From contig SDZD01000039.1 in NCBI GenBank assembly GCA_004172935.1, positions 1 to 64,000 of the forward strand: DNA of 64,000 nt, written 5' to 3'. The position numbers were made by a program, and so were the translations under genes. Each line of letters opens with the position of its first letter. Positions within the stretch are counted from its first letter, which is position 1. Source of the stretch: a bacterium. Lineage in GTDB: Bacteria > Armatimonadota > Abditibacteriia > Abditibacteriales > Abditibacteriaceae. The notes beneath the pieces were generated by a model. The model was not told where the DNA came from. It ran no database searches and saw only the letters and a list, made by a program, of their open reading frames with translations. Shown one piece after another: positions 7,216-15,961 of the stretch.

Positions 7216-10200
7216 ATGCCCCGCCTCAGTGGTGTAGTTGACCTCGATACAAAGCGCGCAATTAACAATGCGCGCTCGCTTCGTGGCGAGTTGGTCAAGC
7301 TCGCCTCTTCCCCGACGAAAGCCCGAATCGAGATTGACGACAAGGCGCAGAACACTGTCCGCAAACTCAAGAATGACATTCGCGGACTCACGAAGCTCGG
7401 CAGTGACCACAAGGTTCGCATTCAGGCGACCGCTGATGTTAAAGATGCCACCAGCAAATTAGGAAAGCTGGGCAGTGCATTGAAGGCAGTCGGAAAGAAT
7501 CCGCGAATCACCATCACGGTTGACCTGGGGCAAGCCACGCGCGCTCAGAAGCAACTCTCGGACGCAGAGAAACAGCGACGGGAGCAAATCAAGCAAGCGG
7601 CTCAGGCGAATAAACAAGCGCTCCTCGACGAACAGCGGCAACGCGAGGCTAATAGTCGACGATTGCGCGACGACATCAAGAACCGCGCACGCGAGGAACA
7701 GCAAGCGATTCGCGATGCCGCGCGTTTACAGCGTGAGGCAGACCGCGACGCCAAGCGCAGAGCCGATGAACTTGGGGCTGCGCGGCGGCGGGCCATGAGT
7801 GAGGGCAGAATGGCAGCGGGGCAACTGGCCAATCAGGGTTCGATGGCTGCCACGAGGGGCGGGTTGCTCGTCGGCGCAGCTTTTGGCGTATCCCTCAGGG
7901 TGTTCGACGACTACGACCGCAAACTTCGCAACGTCAACAGCATCGCACTACTATCGGAAGGCGGAATCCAGAAACTCTCGAAGTCGGTGCGCGACCTGTC
8001 AGCAGACCCAACCATCCGCAAAGGGCCGCGCGACCTGATGGAAGGGCTGTACGACATCTATAGCGTTGGCATCAAGGGAAAGGAAGCACTCGACTTGCTG
8101 GAAAGCGGCGCGCGTTCGGGCGCGGCAGGTGTCACCACAACAAAAGTCGCAGTCGATGGATTGACGACAGTATTGAATGCTCACGTCAAGGGGGTCAAAA
8201 ATGCCAAAGAAGCTGCCGACATCTACTTCCAGACTGTCAACGATGGCAAAATCAGCTTTGCCGATTTAGTAACTTCGGTCGGTAAGAGCGCAGGCTTAAT
8301 GCACGACAGCGGCACGTCGTTCCAAGAGTACGGCGCTTACATGGCGACCGCCACCAAGATAGGACAGAAGGCGGCGATGGCGACGGTTAACTATAACAAC
8401 CTCGTCAGAAAAATCGCTGGGCCTCCAGCAAGAGCAGCAAAAGCATTCGAGGCACTTGGTATTAAAACCGGGTACGCAGAACTCAAAGCTGTCGGATTTA
8501 GCAAAAAACTAGAGGAAATCGGGCGCAAAACAGGAGGTAATAGCGACCTACTTCAAAAACTCTTCCCAGATCAACGGGCATATCAGGCAGCTTCGACAAT
8601 CATCACCAACCAGATGAAGAGCTACAATGAGATGCTCGACAACCAGAAGCACGCCTATGATGGTGTAGGTGCAGCATCTAAAGCCGCAGCCGCACAGAAC
8701 AAAGGCTTTTCCTATGACGTGGACACGGCGAAGAAGAATCTTGAGGAGTTCGGACTTACAGCAGCGGAAACGGTTGCTCCCGCGCTTTCTGAGCTATTCA
8801 AAGACGGCAACAATCTACTGAAGAATTTTCGCGGTCTATCGAAGGAAACGCAAACCAGCACCATCAAGGGCATCGCTTACGCGGGCATGACTTTGCTCAT
8901 CGTCGGGCGTCTTAAGCCACTCGGCGATACGTTAGTGATGGTGCGTAATTCCTATTTGGGTGTGCGAGCCGCGCAAGAAGTGGCAGCACTTGGCGGCGCA
9001 TCGTCGAGCACTCGGATAGTCGCCGGATTAGGCCGAATCCTCATTGGTACAAAGGCCACGACAGTTGGCTTCAAGACCCTACAATTTGCGGGTATTGGCG
9101 GCGCAGCAGCTCTTGGTATTGCACTCGGCGCGCTGGCGGCGACAATCTGGGGAGTCAAAACCGCCTTTCAGGGCACTCAGGATGCGGGCGTTATGGCCGC
9201 CGACAAGTTGCGCAACAAATGGGGCATAATGGCGGACATCTGGCTAGCGGGTTCAGACGGACTCAATGGCATCATCAACAAGTTGGATGCAATCGCCAAT
9301 TCGTCGGCATTTGACCGCATCGCGCAACTGGTGCCGGAAATCACCATTGCGCGCTCGGCACTAGGCGCGCTAAAAACTTCGGATACGGCAGGTAACGCTG
9401 CGGCAGCAAAAGCGGCTCGTATTCGCGCCTTCATGCGTGGCGGGGGCGGTCGCCTTGCTTCATCCGATCCACTTGGCGACCCCGGTATCACAAAGCCGAC
9501 GACGGTGCCCAAATCAACGGCGTCGACAGGCGGCCCCTTACCCGATCTGAGCAATTTGGGCAAAAAATCGGAGGCGGAAAAAGCGGCAGACCGCGAAGCG
9601 AAACGGCTACTGCGCGAACAAAAAGACGCTGTAAATGATGTCGCGAAAGCCTACGAGTACAAGGCGCAGGCGGCGAAGAAGTCGGCAGAAATCGTCGCAG
9701 ACACCACGAAAAAGGAGTTGGATGGACTCAAGAGTTTGAAAGACGGATTCGCCGGACTCTTTACCGACGCCCAAAACGCACAGATTGAAGCCGGTGTCGT
9801 CACTAATCCCTTTGGGGGCCGCATTGAGGCGTGGCAGAAATTCCTCGGCATCGCCACCGAGGCGCAGCGCAAAGCCGCAGCAGCGCGCGCAGAAATCACG
9901 GCGCTCAATAAAAGAGCCTCGGACGCCAACAACGCCGCCACAGGAGCGCGCAGCCAGAGCGAACGACTAAGTGGGCTTGATGGTGTCGTGCCGACAAAGG
10001 GCGGCGGTTTGTCGGGCGGCAGCTCAAAACAGGCCGCAAAATCGCTGTTCGAGCGCTACAATCTGGCTTCAACCGTCGATATGACGTGCGCTGATGTAGC
10101 CAGCAAAACCGTCGAACGACTCGGTTTCCACCTCAAGAAATCGGTGAATGCGGGCCAACTGGAAAAGATTGTCAAAGCGGCGGGCTGGGTGCGCGTCGAT

Positions 10201-12309
10201 CCCCGCACGGCGCCGCTCGGCTCTCTGGCTTTCAAATATAGTGCGACCGCGCGCTCAAGAACTCATGCGATGATGGGGCTGGGCGGTGGCGAATTGGCTT
10301 CGTCGAGTAATCACGTCACCAGCTATTTCAAGGCGCGTGGCAATGAGCGCGTTTACGCCCCCCCAGGGGCAGCGGGCGGGGTTACGCCAACATATCGCGG
10401 CTCGTCGAGTGGCGGCTATGGCACCAGCTCGCCGGAAGCGGCGCCGTGGTTCGACACTTCCGATTTAGGCTTCTCGAATGCGCGCGCGCTCGGTACAGGT
10501 TGGGGCACGCCTGTAAAAAATGTGGAGGGATTTGCGAATCGCTTCCGCTTCCAGTCCCAACTCGCCAAAGGTGAACTTCAAAAGCAACTTGAGTGGATAA
10601 AGGCTCTTGTTCAACAGGGCCGCGCTCAAGGGCGCACGATGGGACCCTATGCGGAGAATTCGCCCGCGAATGGCTTGATGGGCCTCGAAAAACAGGGCAT
10701 TCGCGTCAACTGGAAAAAGGGATGGACGCAGGATGATGTGGCGCTCGATATGCTGCGCCAACTTTCAACCGGGCTTGACCTCACTGCCAACGCAACCACT
10801 AAGCAGGCCAAAGCCGAGGAGAAGGCCAACGAGGCACGGCAGAAAGCGAAAGAGGGTATGGCTGCGCAGATTCTCGATGTTAAAAACGCGCGCAGTGAGA
10901 TCGTCAAGCAAAACGCTCAGTCGCAGATTGAAATTCAACTGCTCAAGGAAAAAGGCGACTATCTCGCCAAACATCCCGGCGACGAAGAGGGGGCCGACAA
11001 AGCGGGGGCGCGCCGTGCGTTCGAGTTCGACCTATGGCGAAGCGAAAATTCGCCCGTGTTTCGCTTGTTCAAATCAGGGCGCAAACTCGAAGCGGCACAG
11101 GAAGCCAAAGGCTTACTTGCGGGTTACGACAAGAAAACTGCCGGGCAAGACCGCATTGACGGCATCAAAAAGAGCGCGGAAGATGCGAAGAAAGCCGTGG
11201 ATGACTTGAAGGACGCTTACACAGAAGCCATTGGCAAATTCCCCGGTGTGGGCGGACTGGCGACTGATGCCACTGAAAAGCTGGACTCAATTCTCAAAGA
11301 TTCGGGCGCGAGTGCGGCAGACCTCAAATTGGTACTTGATGCGCTGCCGGACACCATCAAAAACATAGATGCCCTACCCGCCGACCTCAAATGGAAAGTG
11401 GGTGGCGACGATATTTCTGGAAAGTTGGCTCAACTGCGTTGGCGTTTTATGACCCAATCGGGCACCGAGGCAACGGAGAAAAGAACCGAACTCCTAGCGC
11501 CATACAAAGGGCAGCAGCTCGACCTGCAAAAGCAGATGGAGGCCGCGCAGATGGCGCGCGTGCGTCCGCTCAGCTCTCTTCAACAACAAAACCTCGATTG
11601 GAAATTCGAGGATTTGGCCGTACCGAAACAGGATGCGAGCGCACTTTCGGCGATTGAAAAAGAGCGCGACGCCGTTCGGGCGCTCCTCACCGAATGGGAT
11701 AAATACGACGCGCAACAGAGCAAAATCGCGCGCAACGTCGATAAGACCGTTGACATCTTCGACTCGATGTTCGACTCGATTATCAGCGGGCAAAAAAGCT
11801 TCGGGGCCACATTACGCGATGGATTCCAAAACACGCTCATGCAGCTGGCTGGCGACCTCATCAAATCGCAGTTCCGGTCATTAATTACTGGGCTGTTCAC
11901 GGGGGCACTCGGCGGCGGTTCGTCGCCCATCAGCACAGGCTCGATGATGTCCTTCGATGCGGCGGGTTCAATCGTCAACGGCAGCCATGCGGCAGGATTG
12001 GCGAAGGTGCCGTTCGACGGCTACAAAGCCGTGCTGCATCGCTCGGAGATGATTCTTTCGGCTTCTGAAGCGGAATCGTATCGCCAGAATCGACAGGCGG
12101 AACTTATCGCCGGGGCAGGCTCGCGTTCGTCGTCCAGCGGGGGCGATACCTATGTTTCCTACACCCTCAACGGGAATATCGTCGCTAACTCACCGGAGGA
12201 CATTCACCGCCAGCTACAAGCCAACGGACGGCGCAGCAGTGGGCCACGGCGTTCGCGGTTTGAGATGGCGCGCGGGGGACAGGTGGCTTTGTCGCGGGGA
12301 AAGACATAG
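7216..12309 (+). CDS. Tape measure protein with embedded NlpC/P60- or CHAP-like peptidase domain (module B)
   Basis: 1,697 residues. Residues 1-190 are charged coiled coil and paralogous to the module A tape measure. About 215-520 is a TP901-type core. A hydrophobic pair of segments lies near 555-640. Around 940-1060 there is a papain-like fold candidate: C958 in MTCADVASK, H1017 in RTHAMMGLGGG, and N1032 in SSNHV, preceded by APLGSLAF, the usual beta strand before the His. The C-terminus (AGLAKVPFDGYKAVLHRSEM) has the His/Glu-rich ending common in tape measure proteins. It should fix tail length (a long tail) and could locally open peptidoglycan during DNA entry. The domain boundaries are estimates. 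Confidence 0.88.
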   Translation: MPRLSGVVDLDTKRAINNARSLRGELVKLASSPTKARIEIDDKAQNTVRKLKNDIRGLTKLGSDHKVRIQATADVKDATSKLGKLGSALKAVGKNPRITITVDLGQATRAQKQLSDAEKQRREQIKQAAQANKQALLDEQRQREANSRRLRDDIKNRAREEQQAIRDAARLQREADRDAKRRADELGAARRRAMSEGRMAAGQLANQGSMAATRGGLLVGAAFGVSLRVFDDYDRKLRNVNSIALLSEGGIQKLSKSVRDLSADPTIRKGPRDLMEGLYDIYSVGIKGKEALDLLESGARSGAAGVTTTKVAVDGLTTVLNAHVKGVKNAKEAADIYFQTVNDGKISFADLVTSVGKSAGLMHDSGTSFQEYGAYMATATKIGQKAAMATVNYNNLVRKIAGPPARAAKAFEALGIKTGYAELKAVGFSKKLEEIGRKTGGNSDLLQKLFPDQRAYQAASTIITNQMKSYNEMLDNQKHAYDGVGAASKAAAAQNKGFSYDVDTAKKNLEEFGLTAAETVAPALSELFKDGNNLLKNFRGLSKETQTSTIKGIAYAGMTLLIVGRLKPLGDTLVMVRNSYLGVRAAQEVAALGGASSSTRIVAGLGRILIGTKATTVGFKTLQFAGIGGAAALGIALGALAATIWGVKTAFQGTQDAGVMAADKLRNKWGIMADIWLAGSDGLNGIINKLDAIANSSAFDRIAQLVPEITIARSALGALKTSDTAGNAAAAKAARIRAFMRGGGGRLASSDPLGDPGITKPTTVPKSTASTGGPLPDLSNLGKKSEAEKAADREAKRLLREQKDAVNDVAKAYEYKAQAAKKSAEIVADTTKKELDGLKSLKDGFAGLFTDAQNAQIEAGVVTNPFGGRIEAWQKFLGIATEAQRKAAAARAEITALNKRASDANNAATGARSQSERLSGLDGVVPTKGGGLSGGSSKQAAKSLFERYNLASTVDMTCADVASKTVERLGFHLKKSVNAGQLEKIVKAAGWVRVDPRTAPLGSLAFKYSATARSRTHAMMGLGGGELASSSNHVTSYFKARGNERVYAPPGAAGGVTPTYRGSSSGGYGTSSPEAAPWFDTSDLGFSNARALGTGWGTPVKNVEGFANRFRFQSQLAKGELQKQLEWIKALVQQGRAQGRTMGPYAENSPANGLMGLEKQGIRVNWKKGWTQDDVALDMLRQLSTGLDLTANATTKQAKAEEKANEARQKAKEGMAAQILDVKNARSEIVKQNAQSQIEIQLLKEKGDYLAKHPGDEEGADKAGARRAFEFDLWRSENSPVFRLFKSGRKLEAAQEAKGLLAGYDKKTAGQDRIDGIKKSAEDAKKAVDDLKDAYTEAIGKFPGVGGLATDATEKLDSILKDSGASAADLKLVLDALPDTIKNIDALPADLKWKVGGDDISGKLAQLRWRFMTQSGTEATEKRTELLAPYKGQQLDLQKQMEAAQMARVRPLSSLQQQNLDWKFEDLAVPKQDASALSAIEKERDAVRALLTEWDKYDAQQSKIARNVDKTVDIFDSMFDSIISGQKSFGATLRDGFQNTLMQLAGDLIKSQFRSLITGLFTGALGGGSSPISTGSMMSFDAAGSIVNGSHAAGLAKVPFDGYKAVLHRSEMILSASEAESYRQNRQAELIAGAGSRSSSSGGDTYVSYTLNGNIVANSPEDIHRQLQANGRRSSGPRRSRFEMARGGQVALSRGKT

Positions 12310-12349
12310 TGAATAAGAACTTCAAGTGTCCAGTGGTAAAATAAATCCG

Positions 12350-12787
12350 ATGCAAAAGCGCCTTCCCCTCGTAGCATGTCTCCTCATCGTTTCAGGATGC
12401 TCTAGCCAAAACTCGCCAGTGTTCGACGCACCTTCCCTCATTGGGCAAAAATTTGAGTTTGCAGAAAGAACTCTGGGGAAACCCCACAGCAACGAAATAT
12501 CGTACTGGCCCAAGGGGGCTGTTCGAGGGGCACTCTGGAGAACACCAAACAGAGAATTTTTGAGCGTCATGTATGACACCCAAACGAAGGTTCCTTATGC
12601 GATCACATTTACCAGCCCTACCGCAGTTACAAAAGCCGAAGTGGAGAGGCTGTATCGAGCTGCAAATTTAAAAGAGGGTGGGCCGTACAAACTCGAACTT
12701 CTCCCTAGCGAGTCCGACCGCTCCAAGTACGACAAAGTACGCGTTACGCCTCTTGTTGTTAAAAGCCAATTGGCACATCGGGGCTAG
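12350..12787 (+). CDS. Small lipoprotein, possible BamE/SmpA-like fold
   Basis: 145 residues from the ATG at 12350. A type II signal peptide (MQKRLPLVACLLIVSGC) ends in the lipobox IVSGC. The mature part begins SSQNSPVFDAPSLIGQKFEF and goes on AERTLGKPHSNEISYW. That pattern ('LIGk...~~~LGkP') is seen in BamE/SmpA-type lipoproteins. It is not a tail protein; with the prepilin behind it, it interrupts the tail gene order. It is most likely a moron expressed in the lysogen or a transferred host gene. The function is unknown. Confidence 0.6.
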   Translation: MQKRLPLVACLLIVSGCSSQNSPVFDAPSLIGQKFEFAERTLGKPHSNEISYWPKGAVRGALWRTPNREFLSVMYDTQTKVPYAITFTSPTAVTKAEVERLYRAANLKEGGPYKLELLPSESDRSKYDKVRVTPLVVKSQLAHRG

Positions 12788-12798
12788 AAAACGAAAAC

Positions 12799-12823
12799 GG
12801 GAGTCGCACTTTCGGCGACTCCC
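12799..12823 (+). terminator. Hairpin between convergent lipoprotein and prepilin genes
   Basis: GGGAGTCGC pairs with GCGACTCCC across a 7-base loop. T-rich sequence lies on the minus-strand side (GTTTTCGTTTTC), so it may work mainly for the prepilin gene or in both directions. Confidence 0.6.
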
Positions 12824-12832
12824 TTGATTCTG

Positions 12833-12857
12833 GCAACCTCTACTATGTGGAGGTTGC
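12833..12857 (-). terminator. Second hairpin downstream of the prepilin gene
   Basis: GCAACCTC and GAGGTTGC form an 8-bp perfect stem 20 bases past the prepilin stop, in tandem with the previous hairpin. It has no strong T-run of its own. Confidence 0.4.
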
Positions 12858-12876
12858 ATCCCAATACGGTCTCTAT

Positions 12877-13623
12877 TTAACTCGGCGCGCAGACGTTAGC
12901 ACCATCTTGTGCATGAAGAGTGGGGTTGTTACCTGAGACAGAGAAAGGAACATTGGACGCATAGACATTGGCAAAGGTAAGTCCATCAGCCTGGCCCTTG
13001 TACCATTTGGCATGACCATCTGCGAAACAGATGTTCGAGCCATCCAGGTGGCGGAGGGTGTCGTGAGACCCCGAAGCCGCCATGCCAGTGGTTGAGCCGC
13101 CACCACGAGTTCCCGTTCTGGCCGAACCATTGGAGTTTGTACCTGTGCCGGCAGAAGCTTTATTTTCCAGAAACATTCCTGTAAGCGAACTTGATTGCAG
13201 GGCGGCCTCATTAACAACCGCATTACATCCAGCGTTGCCGAGGGATACATTGTAGGAGTAATCGGTATAACCCGCTTCTTGCGCATCGGGAATCGCATTT
13301 GTGGTGCTAGGCGGCGGTGACACGTCGCTGGGGCACTGATAGATTTGCGTGCTTTTCAAGTAGGGTTGGATGGCGTCGGCCCACCCATAGGAGGTTGTTG
13401 AGCCGTTATAGTTTTGCGGATAGTTACCGTCGTAATCCTGCGTGTACTGCACGATGCCAAGGCCCATTTGCTTCATGTTGCTCAAGCAAGAGGTCTTGCG
13501 AGCGTTTTCACGGGCGCGGGAAAAAACAGGGAACAAAATGGCCGCTAAAATCGCGATGATGGCGATGACAACGAGGAGCTCTATGAGGGTAAAAGCTTTA
13601 TGAAATTTATTTGAATTGGACAT
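12877..13623 (-). CDS. DUF1559-type prepilin (type II secretion/pilus-like pseudopilin)
   Basis: 248 residues. A type III (prepilin) signal is seen in KAFTLIELLVVIAIIAILAA, with cleavage expected before the Phe and a Glu at mature position 5. ILFPVFSRARENARKTSCLS follows, and a C-terminal H-X9-DG motif (RHLDGSNICFADGHAKWYKG). This family is abundant in Planctomycetes and Armatimonadota and is secreted through a pilus- or T2S-like route. The gene is antisense to the tail genes and lies between the tape measure and the DUF2460 gene, an odd place for a host-type protein. A second family member in the chromosome is at 39153. No good ribosome site is visible before the ATG. Confidence 0.9.
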   Translation of the reverse strand: MSNSNKFHKAFTLIELLVVIAIIAILAAILFPVFSRARENARKTSCLSNMKQMGLGIVQYTQDYDGNYPQNYNGSTTSYGWADAIQPYLKSTQIYQCPSDVSPPPSTTNAIPDAQEAGYTDYSYNVSLGNAGCNAVVNEAALQSSSLTGMFLENKASAGTGTNSNGSARTGTRGGGSTTGMAASGSHDTLRHLDGSNICFADGHAKWYKGQADGLTFANVYASNVPFSVSGNNPTLHAQDGANVCAPS

Positions 13624-13838
13624 AAGGGCTCAATAAAAGAAGAGGATTTACAACTAAAAGCTCTCTAGCAACGTTTGTGCTAACTTGCCAGAAAACACAT
13701 TAATGGCATATCGAGCTATCAGATTATCTCTATATCTCATCCCACCGACTAGTTGAAGGGACAGTAAATTTTCTTACAGTCTTCTGATGATTCCCAAAAC
13801 ATGCCCCCAATTGATATTTTTATGCCTAAAATTGATAT

Positions 13839-14528
13839 GTGACTTCATTTGGCTCTTTTGCTTGGTTCCCGTTAACCTTTGAAACGGCAGGCTCAACACG
13901 TTCATTCGATACGCGGCACACGCAGAATGACAATGCGGACTCGTTTGATGCCCTCCAACAAAATGGCTTATGGCGGTTCAATCTCTCCGGTATGAAGATT
14001 CTGGCGTCCAACATTGACGAGTGGGACGCGTTTCACGACTATGTCAAAGGTCAATGGCTGCCGTTTTTATTTCGCCTTAACTCTCGGCGCTTCGAGATTC
14101 TGCGCGACCAACCGGGCGGGGTTGGCACCGGAAACGGAACACAAAAGCAGTTCCAACTCATAAAGACACGCGCCCTGAAAAACGGCCCGACAAGCGTTAC
14201 AAGTGAGCGAGTGAGATACCCAGTCCACGGCTATCCAGAAATGCGTATTCCTTTGGGCAATAGCGACAAAGGCCCAATTCTCTATCCCGAAAACGAGCGA
14301 GTACGCATCTGGCTCGGCGACATTGAACAAACAACAGGATGGGATGTTGACCGCGAAACAGGTATCGTAACTTTCGCCGTTGCTCCTCCTGCTGGCGTTA
14401 TCGTGCGGGCGGCTTGTCGCTTCGCGGTATTGGTGCATGGACAAGACCAATTTTTTCTACAGAATCAAGGAGGCGTCTACATATTCTCGGATGGCGCAGC
14501 TCTTTTCCAAGTTGCTAGCGAGGCGTAA
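13839..14528 (+). CDS. DUF2460 family distal tail protein (GTA gp12-like)
   Basis: 229 residues from a GTG. Family landmarks are visible: the opening FAWFPLTFETAGSTRSFDTR, a central GTGNGTQKQFQLIKTR, and WDVDRETGIVTFAVAPPAG followed by VRAACRFAV. DUF2460 proteins (RcGTA gp12 and relatives) form the distal tail ring that joins the tube to the baseplate hub. The following genes keep the GTA order exactly. The nearest upstream tail gene is the tape measure, separated by the lipoprotein-prepilin insert. An in-frame TGA lies two codons before the GTG, so the start cannot be further upstream. Confidence 0.85.
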   Translation: MTSFGSFAWFPLTFETAGSTRSFDTRHTQNDNADSFDALQQNGLWRFNLSGMKILASNIDEWDAFHDYVKGQWLPFLFRLNSRRFEILRDQPGGVGTGNGTQKQFQLIKTRALKNGPTSVTSERVRYPVHGYPEMRIPLGNSDKGPILYPENERVRIWLGDIEQTTGWDVDRETGIVTFAVAPPAGVIVRAACRFAVLVHGQDQFFLQNQGGVYIFSDGAALFQVASEA

Positions 14529-14534
14529 TCCACT

Positions 14535-15485
14535 ATGAGCCGTGCCGTTTCCTCTCCCCTACTCGCCCACTTCCGCAGTCGCTACCGCACCCTCGCGACG
14601 TGTTGGGTGATTCGCCCACGTGTGGGCCCCATCGAAGCCTATTGTTCGCTCGATAGAAATTTAGTGTTGCCAGCCTTTAATGTGGGTACCGCCCTCGAAA
14701 CGCCCGCACTCACCTATTTGTGCGCGGGTGGCGTGGAATCGACGACGATCCCCGCCCGCCTCAATCTCTCCAAAGCCGGTGTCGAGGTAGCGGTACTGGC
14801 GTTTGACCGTGAACGACTCATCAAGGGCTATTATAGGGACGCACAATTCGAGGCGTTCATCGTCAACTACGCCGACCCAACTCAGGGCCGCGACGTGCGC
14901 TTATCGGGCAAAGTCGGCAACATCGAAGTCGGGCCAGTGGGCGCCAACATCGAACTCATCACGTGGGCAGCGCTCAGCGAAATGCAGCAGGGGCGCACCT
15001 GTAACCAACTGTGCGATGTCGGCTGTTTCCCCGGCGAGGGATTCGGAACACCGGGCGGGCGCTGCCGCAACGCCACTTTGAATGATGGGCCGCTACGCGC
15101 GAACTGGAGTGTGTTGGCGACCATTACGGCAGTTGCGAGCGCCCATCAGTTCACGGTGTCGCATGGCACGACGGCGATTTCAGGCGCGGCCCTGCCGTCT
15201 GGATTTGATGCACATCTCGAAGCGGGCGACGTGGAATTTGACAGCGATTCCGGCGGTACCAATGCGGGCGTGGCACTGCAAATCAAAAGCGCAGCGAGTG
15301 GCGTCATCACGCTTCATCAGGATTTGCCGTTTGTGCCTTCAGTCGGCGACGAGCTGGTGATTGTGGCGGGTTGTCGTCGAACGGTCGCCGACTGCACCTT
15401 TTTTGAGAACATGCCAAATTACAGGGGCTTTAACCTGCTACCGGGCAAAATCGGCGTGCTGAACGAAAAAACGGAGGAAAGCTGA
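14535..15485 (+). CDS. DUF2163/BR0599 family baseplate hub protein (GTA gp13-like)
   Basis: 316 residues. The N-terminal beta domain resembles the start of DUF2163. A cysteine-rich region CNQLCDVGCFPGEGFGTPGG with a further Cys just after, and a C-terminal pair GCRRTVADC, precede FFENMPNYRGFNLLPG, the diagnostic ending of the family ('F.N..nfrGfp.~PG'). In the gene transfer agent the homologous hub carries a metal or iron-sulfur site built from such cysteines; that is family knowledge applied here. It starts six bases after the DUF2460 gene and overlaps the peptidase gene by one base (TGATG). Confidence 0.85.
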   Translation: MSRAVSSPLLAHFRSRYRTLATCWVIRPRVGPIEAYCSLDRNLVLPAFNVGTALETPALTYLCAGGVESTTIPARLNLSKAGVEVAVLAFDRERLIKGYYRDAQFEAFIVNYADPTQGRDVRLSGKVGNIEVGPVGANIELITWAALSEMQQGRTCNQLCDVGCFPGEGFGTPGGRCRNATLNDGPLRANWSVLATITAVASAHQFTVSHGTTAISGAALPSGFDAHLEAGDVEFDSDSGGTNAGVALQIKSAASGVITLHQDLPFVPSVGDELVIVAGCRRTVADCTFFENMPNYRGFNLLPGKIGVLNEKTEES

Positions 15486-15961
15486 TGGATTCGCTTCCAG
15501 GAACAATACCCGGCGCATCGGATTTCGTCGGCGCTCTTCGCCGCTACGTGGGGGCGCTCGAATACAGGCCAAAGAAGAGCTGTATCGTCGTCGAGACGGC
15601 GAGCGGACCGCGCGGCTTTTGCGACTGCGCGGGCTTACCTCTCATCGGTTTGCGCGACATCGGACTTCTGCCGGGCGACTTTGACCCGAACTTTCCCGAC
15701 GCGCAGCACCGGGAAACCGAGATTCTGCGCGTCCTGAGGCGACTTGGACGGCGCGCATCGTCTAAGCCACCGTTCAAGCTCGGTGATGTTCTGGTGACGG
15801 GTACGCCGGGATTGTTCCATGTAATGACTGTTTGCAGCGCATCAGATAATACCGTGCGTATCATCGAAGCGCCAACAGCACACGGCATCGTCTGCGAGCG
15901 CCCGCTCGATACTCACGACTACCACAGCATAAGGAGCGCCTTCAGACTATTCAATGGGTAA
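15485..15961 (+). CDS. NlpC/P60-like tail cell-wall peptidase (GTA gp14-like)
   Basis: 158 residues. The catalytic Cys is in RGFCDCAGLPLIGLRDIGL, the equivalent of the 'DCsGLv~~vwr~lyG' motif of phage NlpC/P60 peptidases. The His is in FHVMTVCS, after KLGDVLVTG. The polar third residue is probably in the IIEAPTAHGIV strand region. Position after the hub and before the tip is the invariant place of the GTA tail peptidase, which cuts peptidoglycan stem peptides during DNA delivery. No signal peptide is present. It overlaps the next gene by eight bases. Confidence 0.8.
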   Translation: MDSLPGTIPGASDFVGALRRYVGALEYRPKKSCIVVETASGPRGFCDCAGLPLIGLRDIGLLPGDFDPNFPDAQHRETEILRVLRRLGRRASSKPPFKLGDVLVTGTPGLFHVMTVCSASDNTVRIIEAPTAHGIVCERPLDTHDYHSIRSAFRLFNG

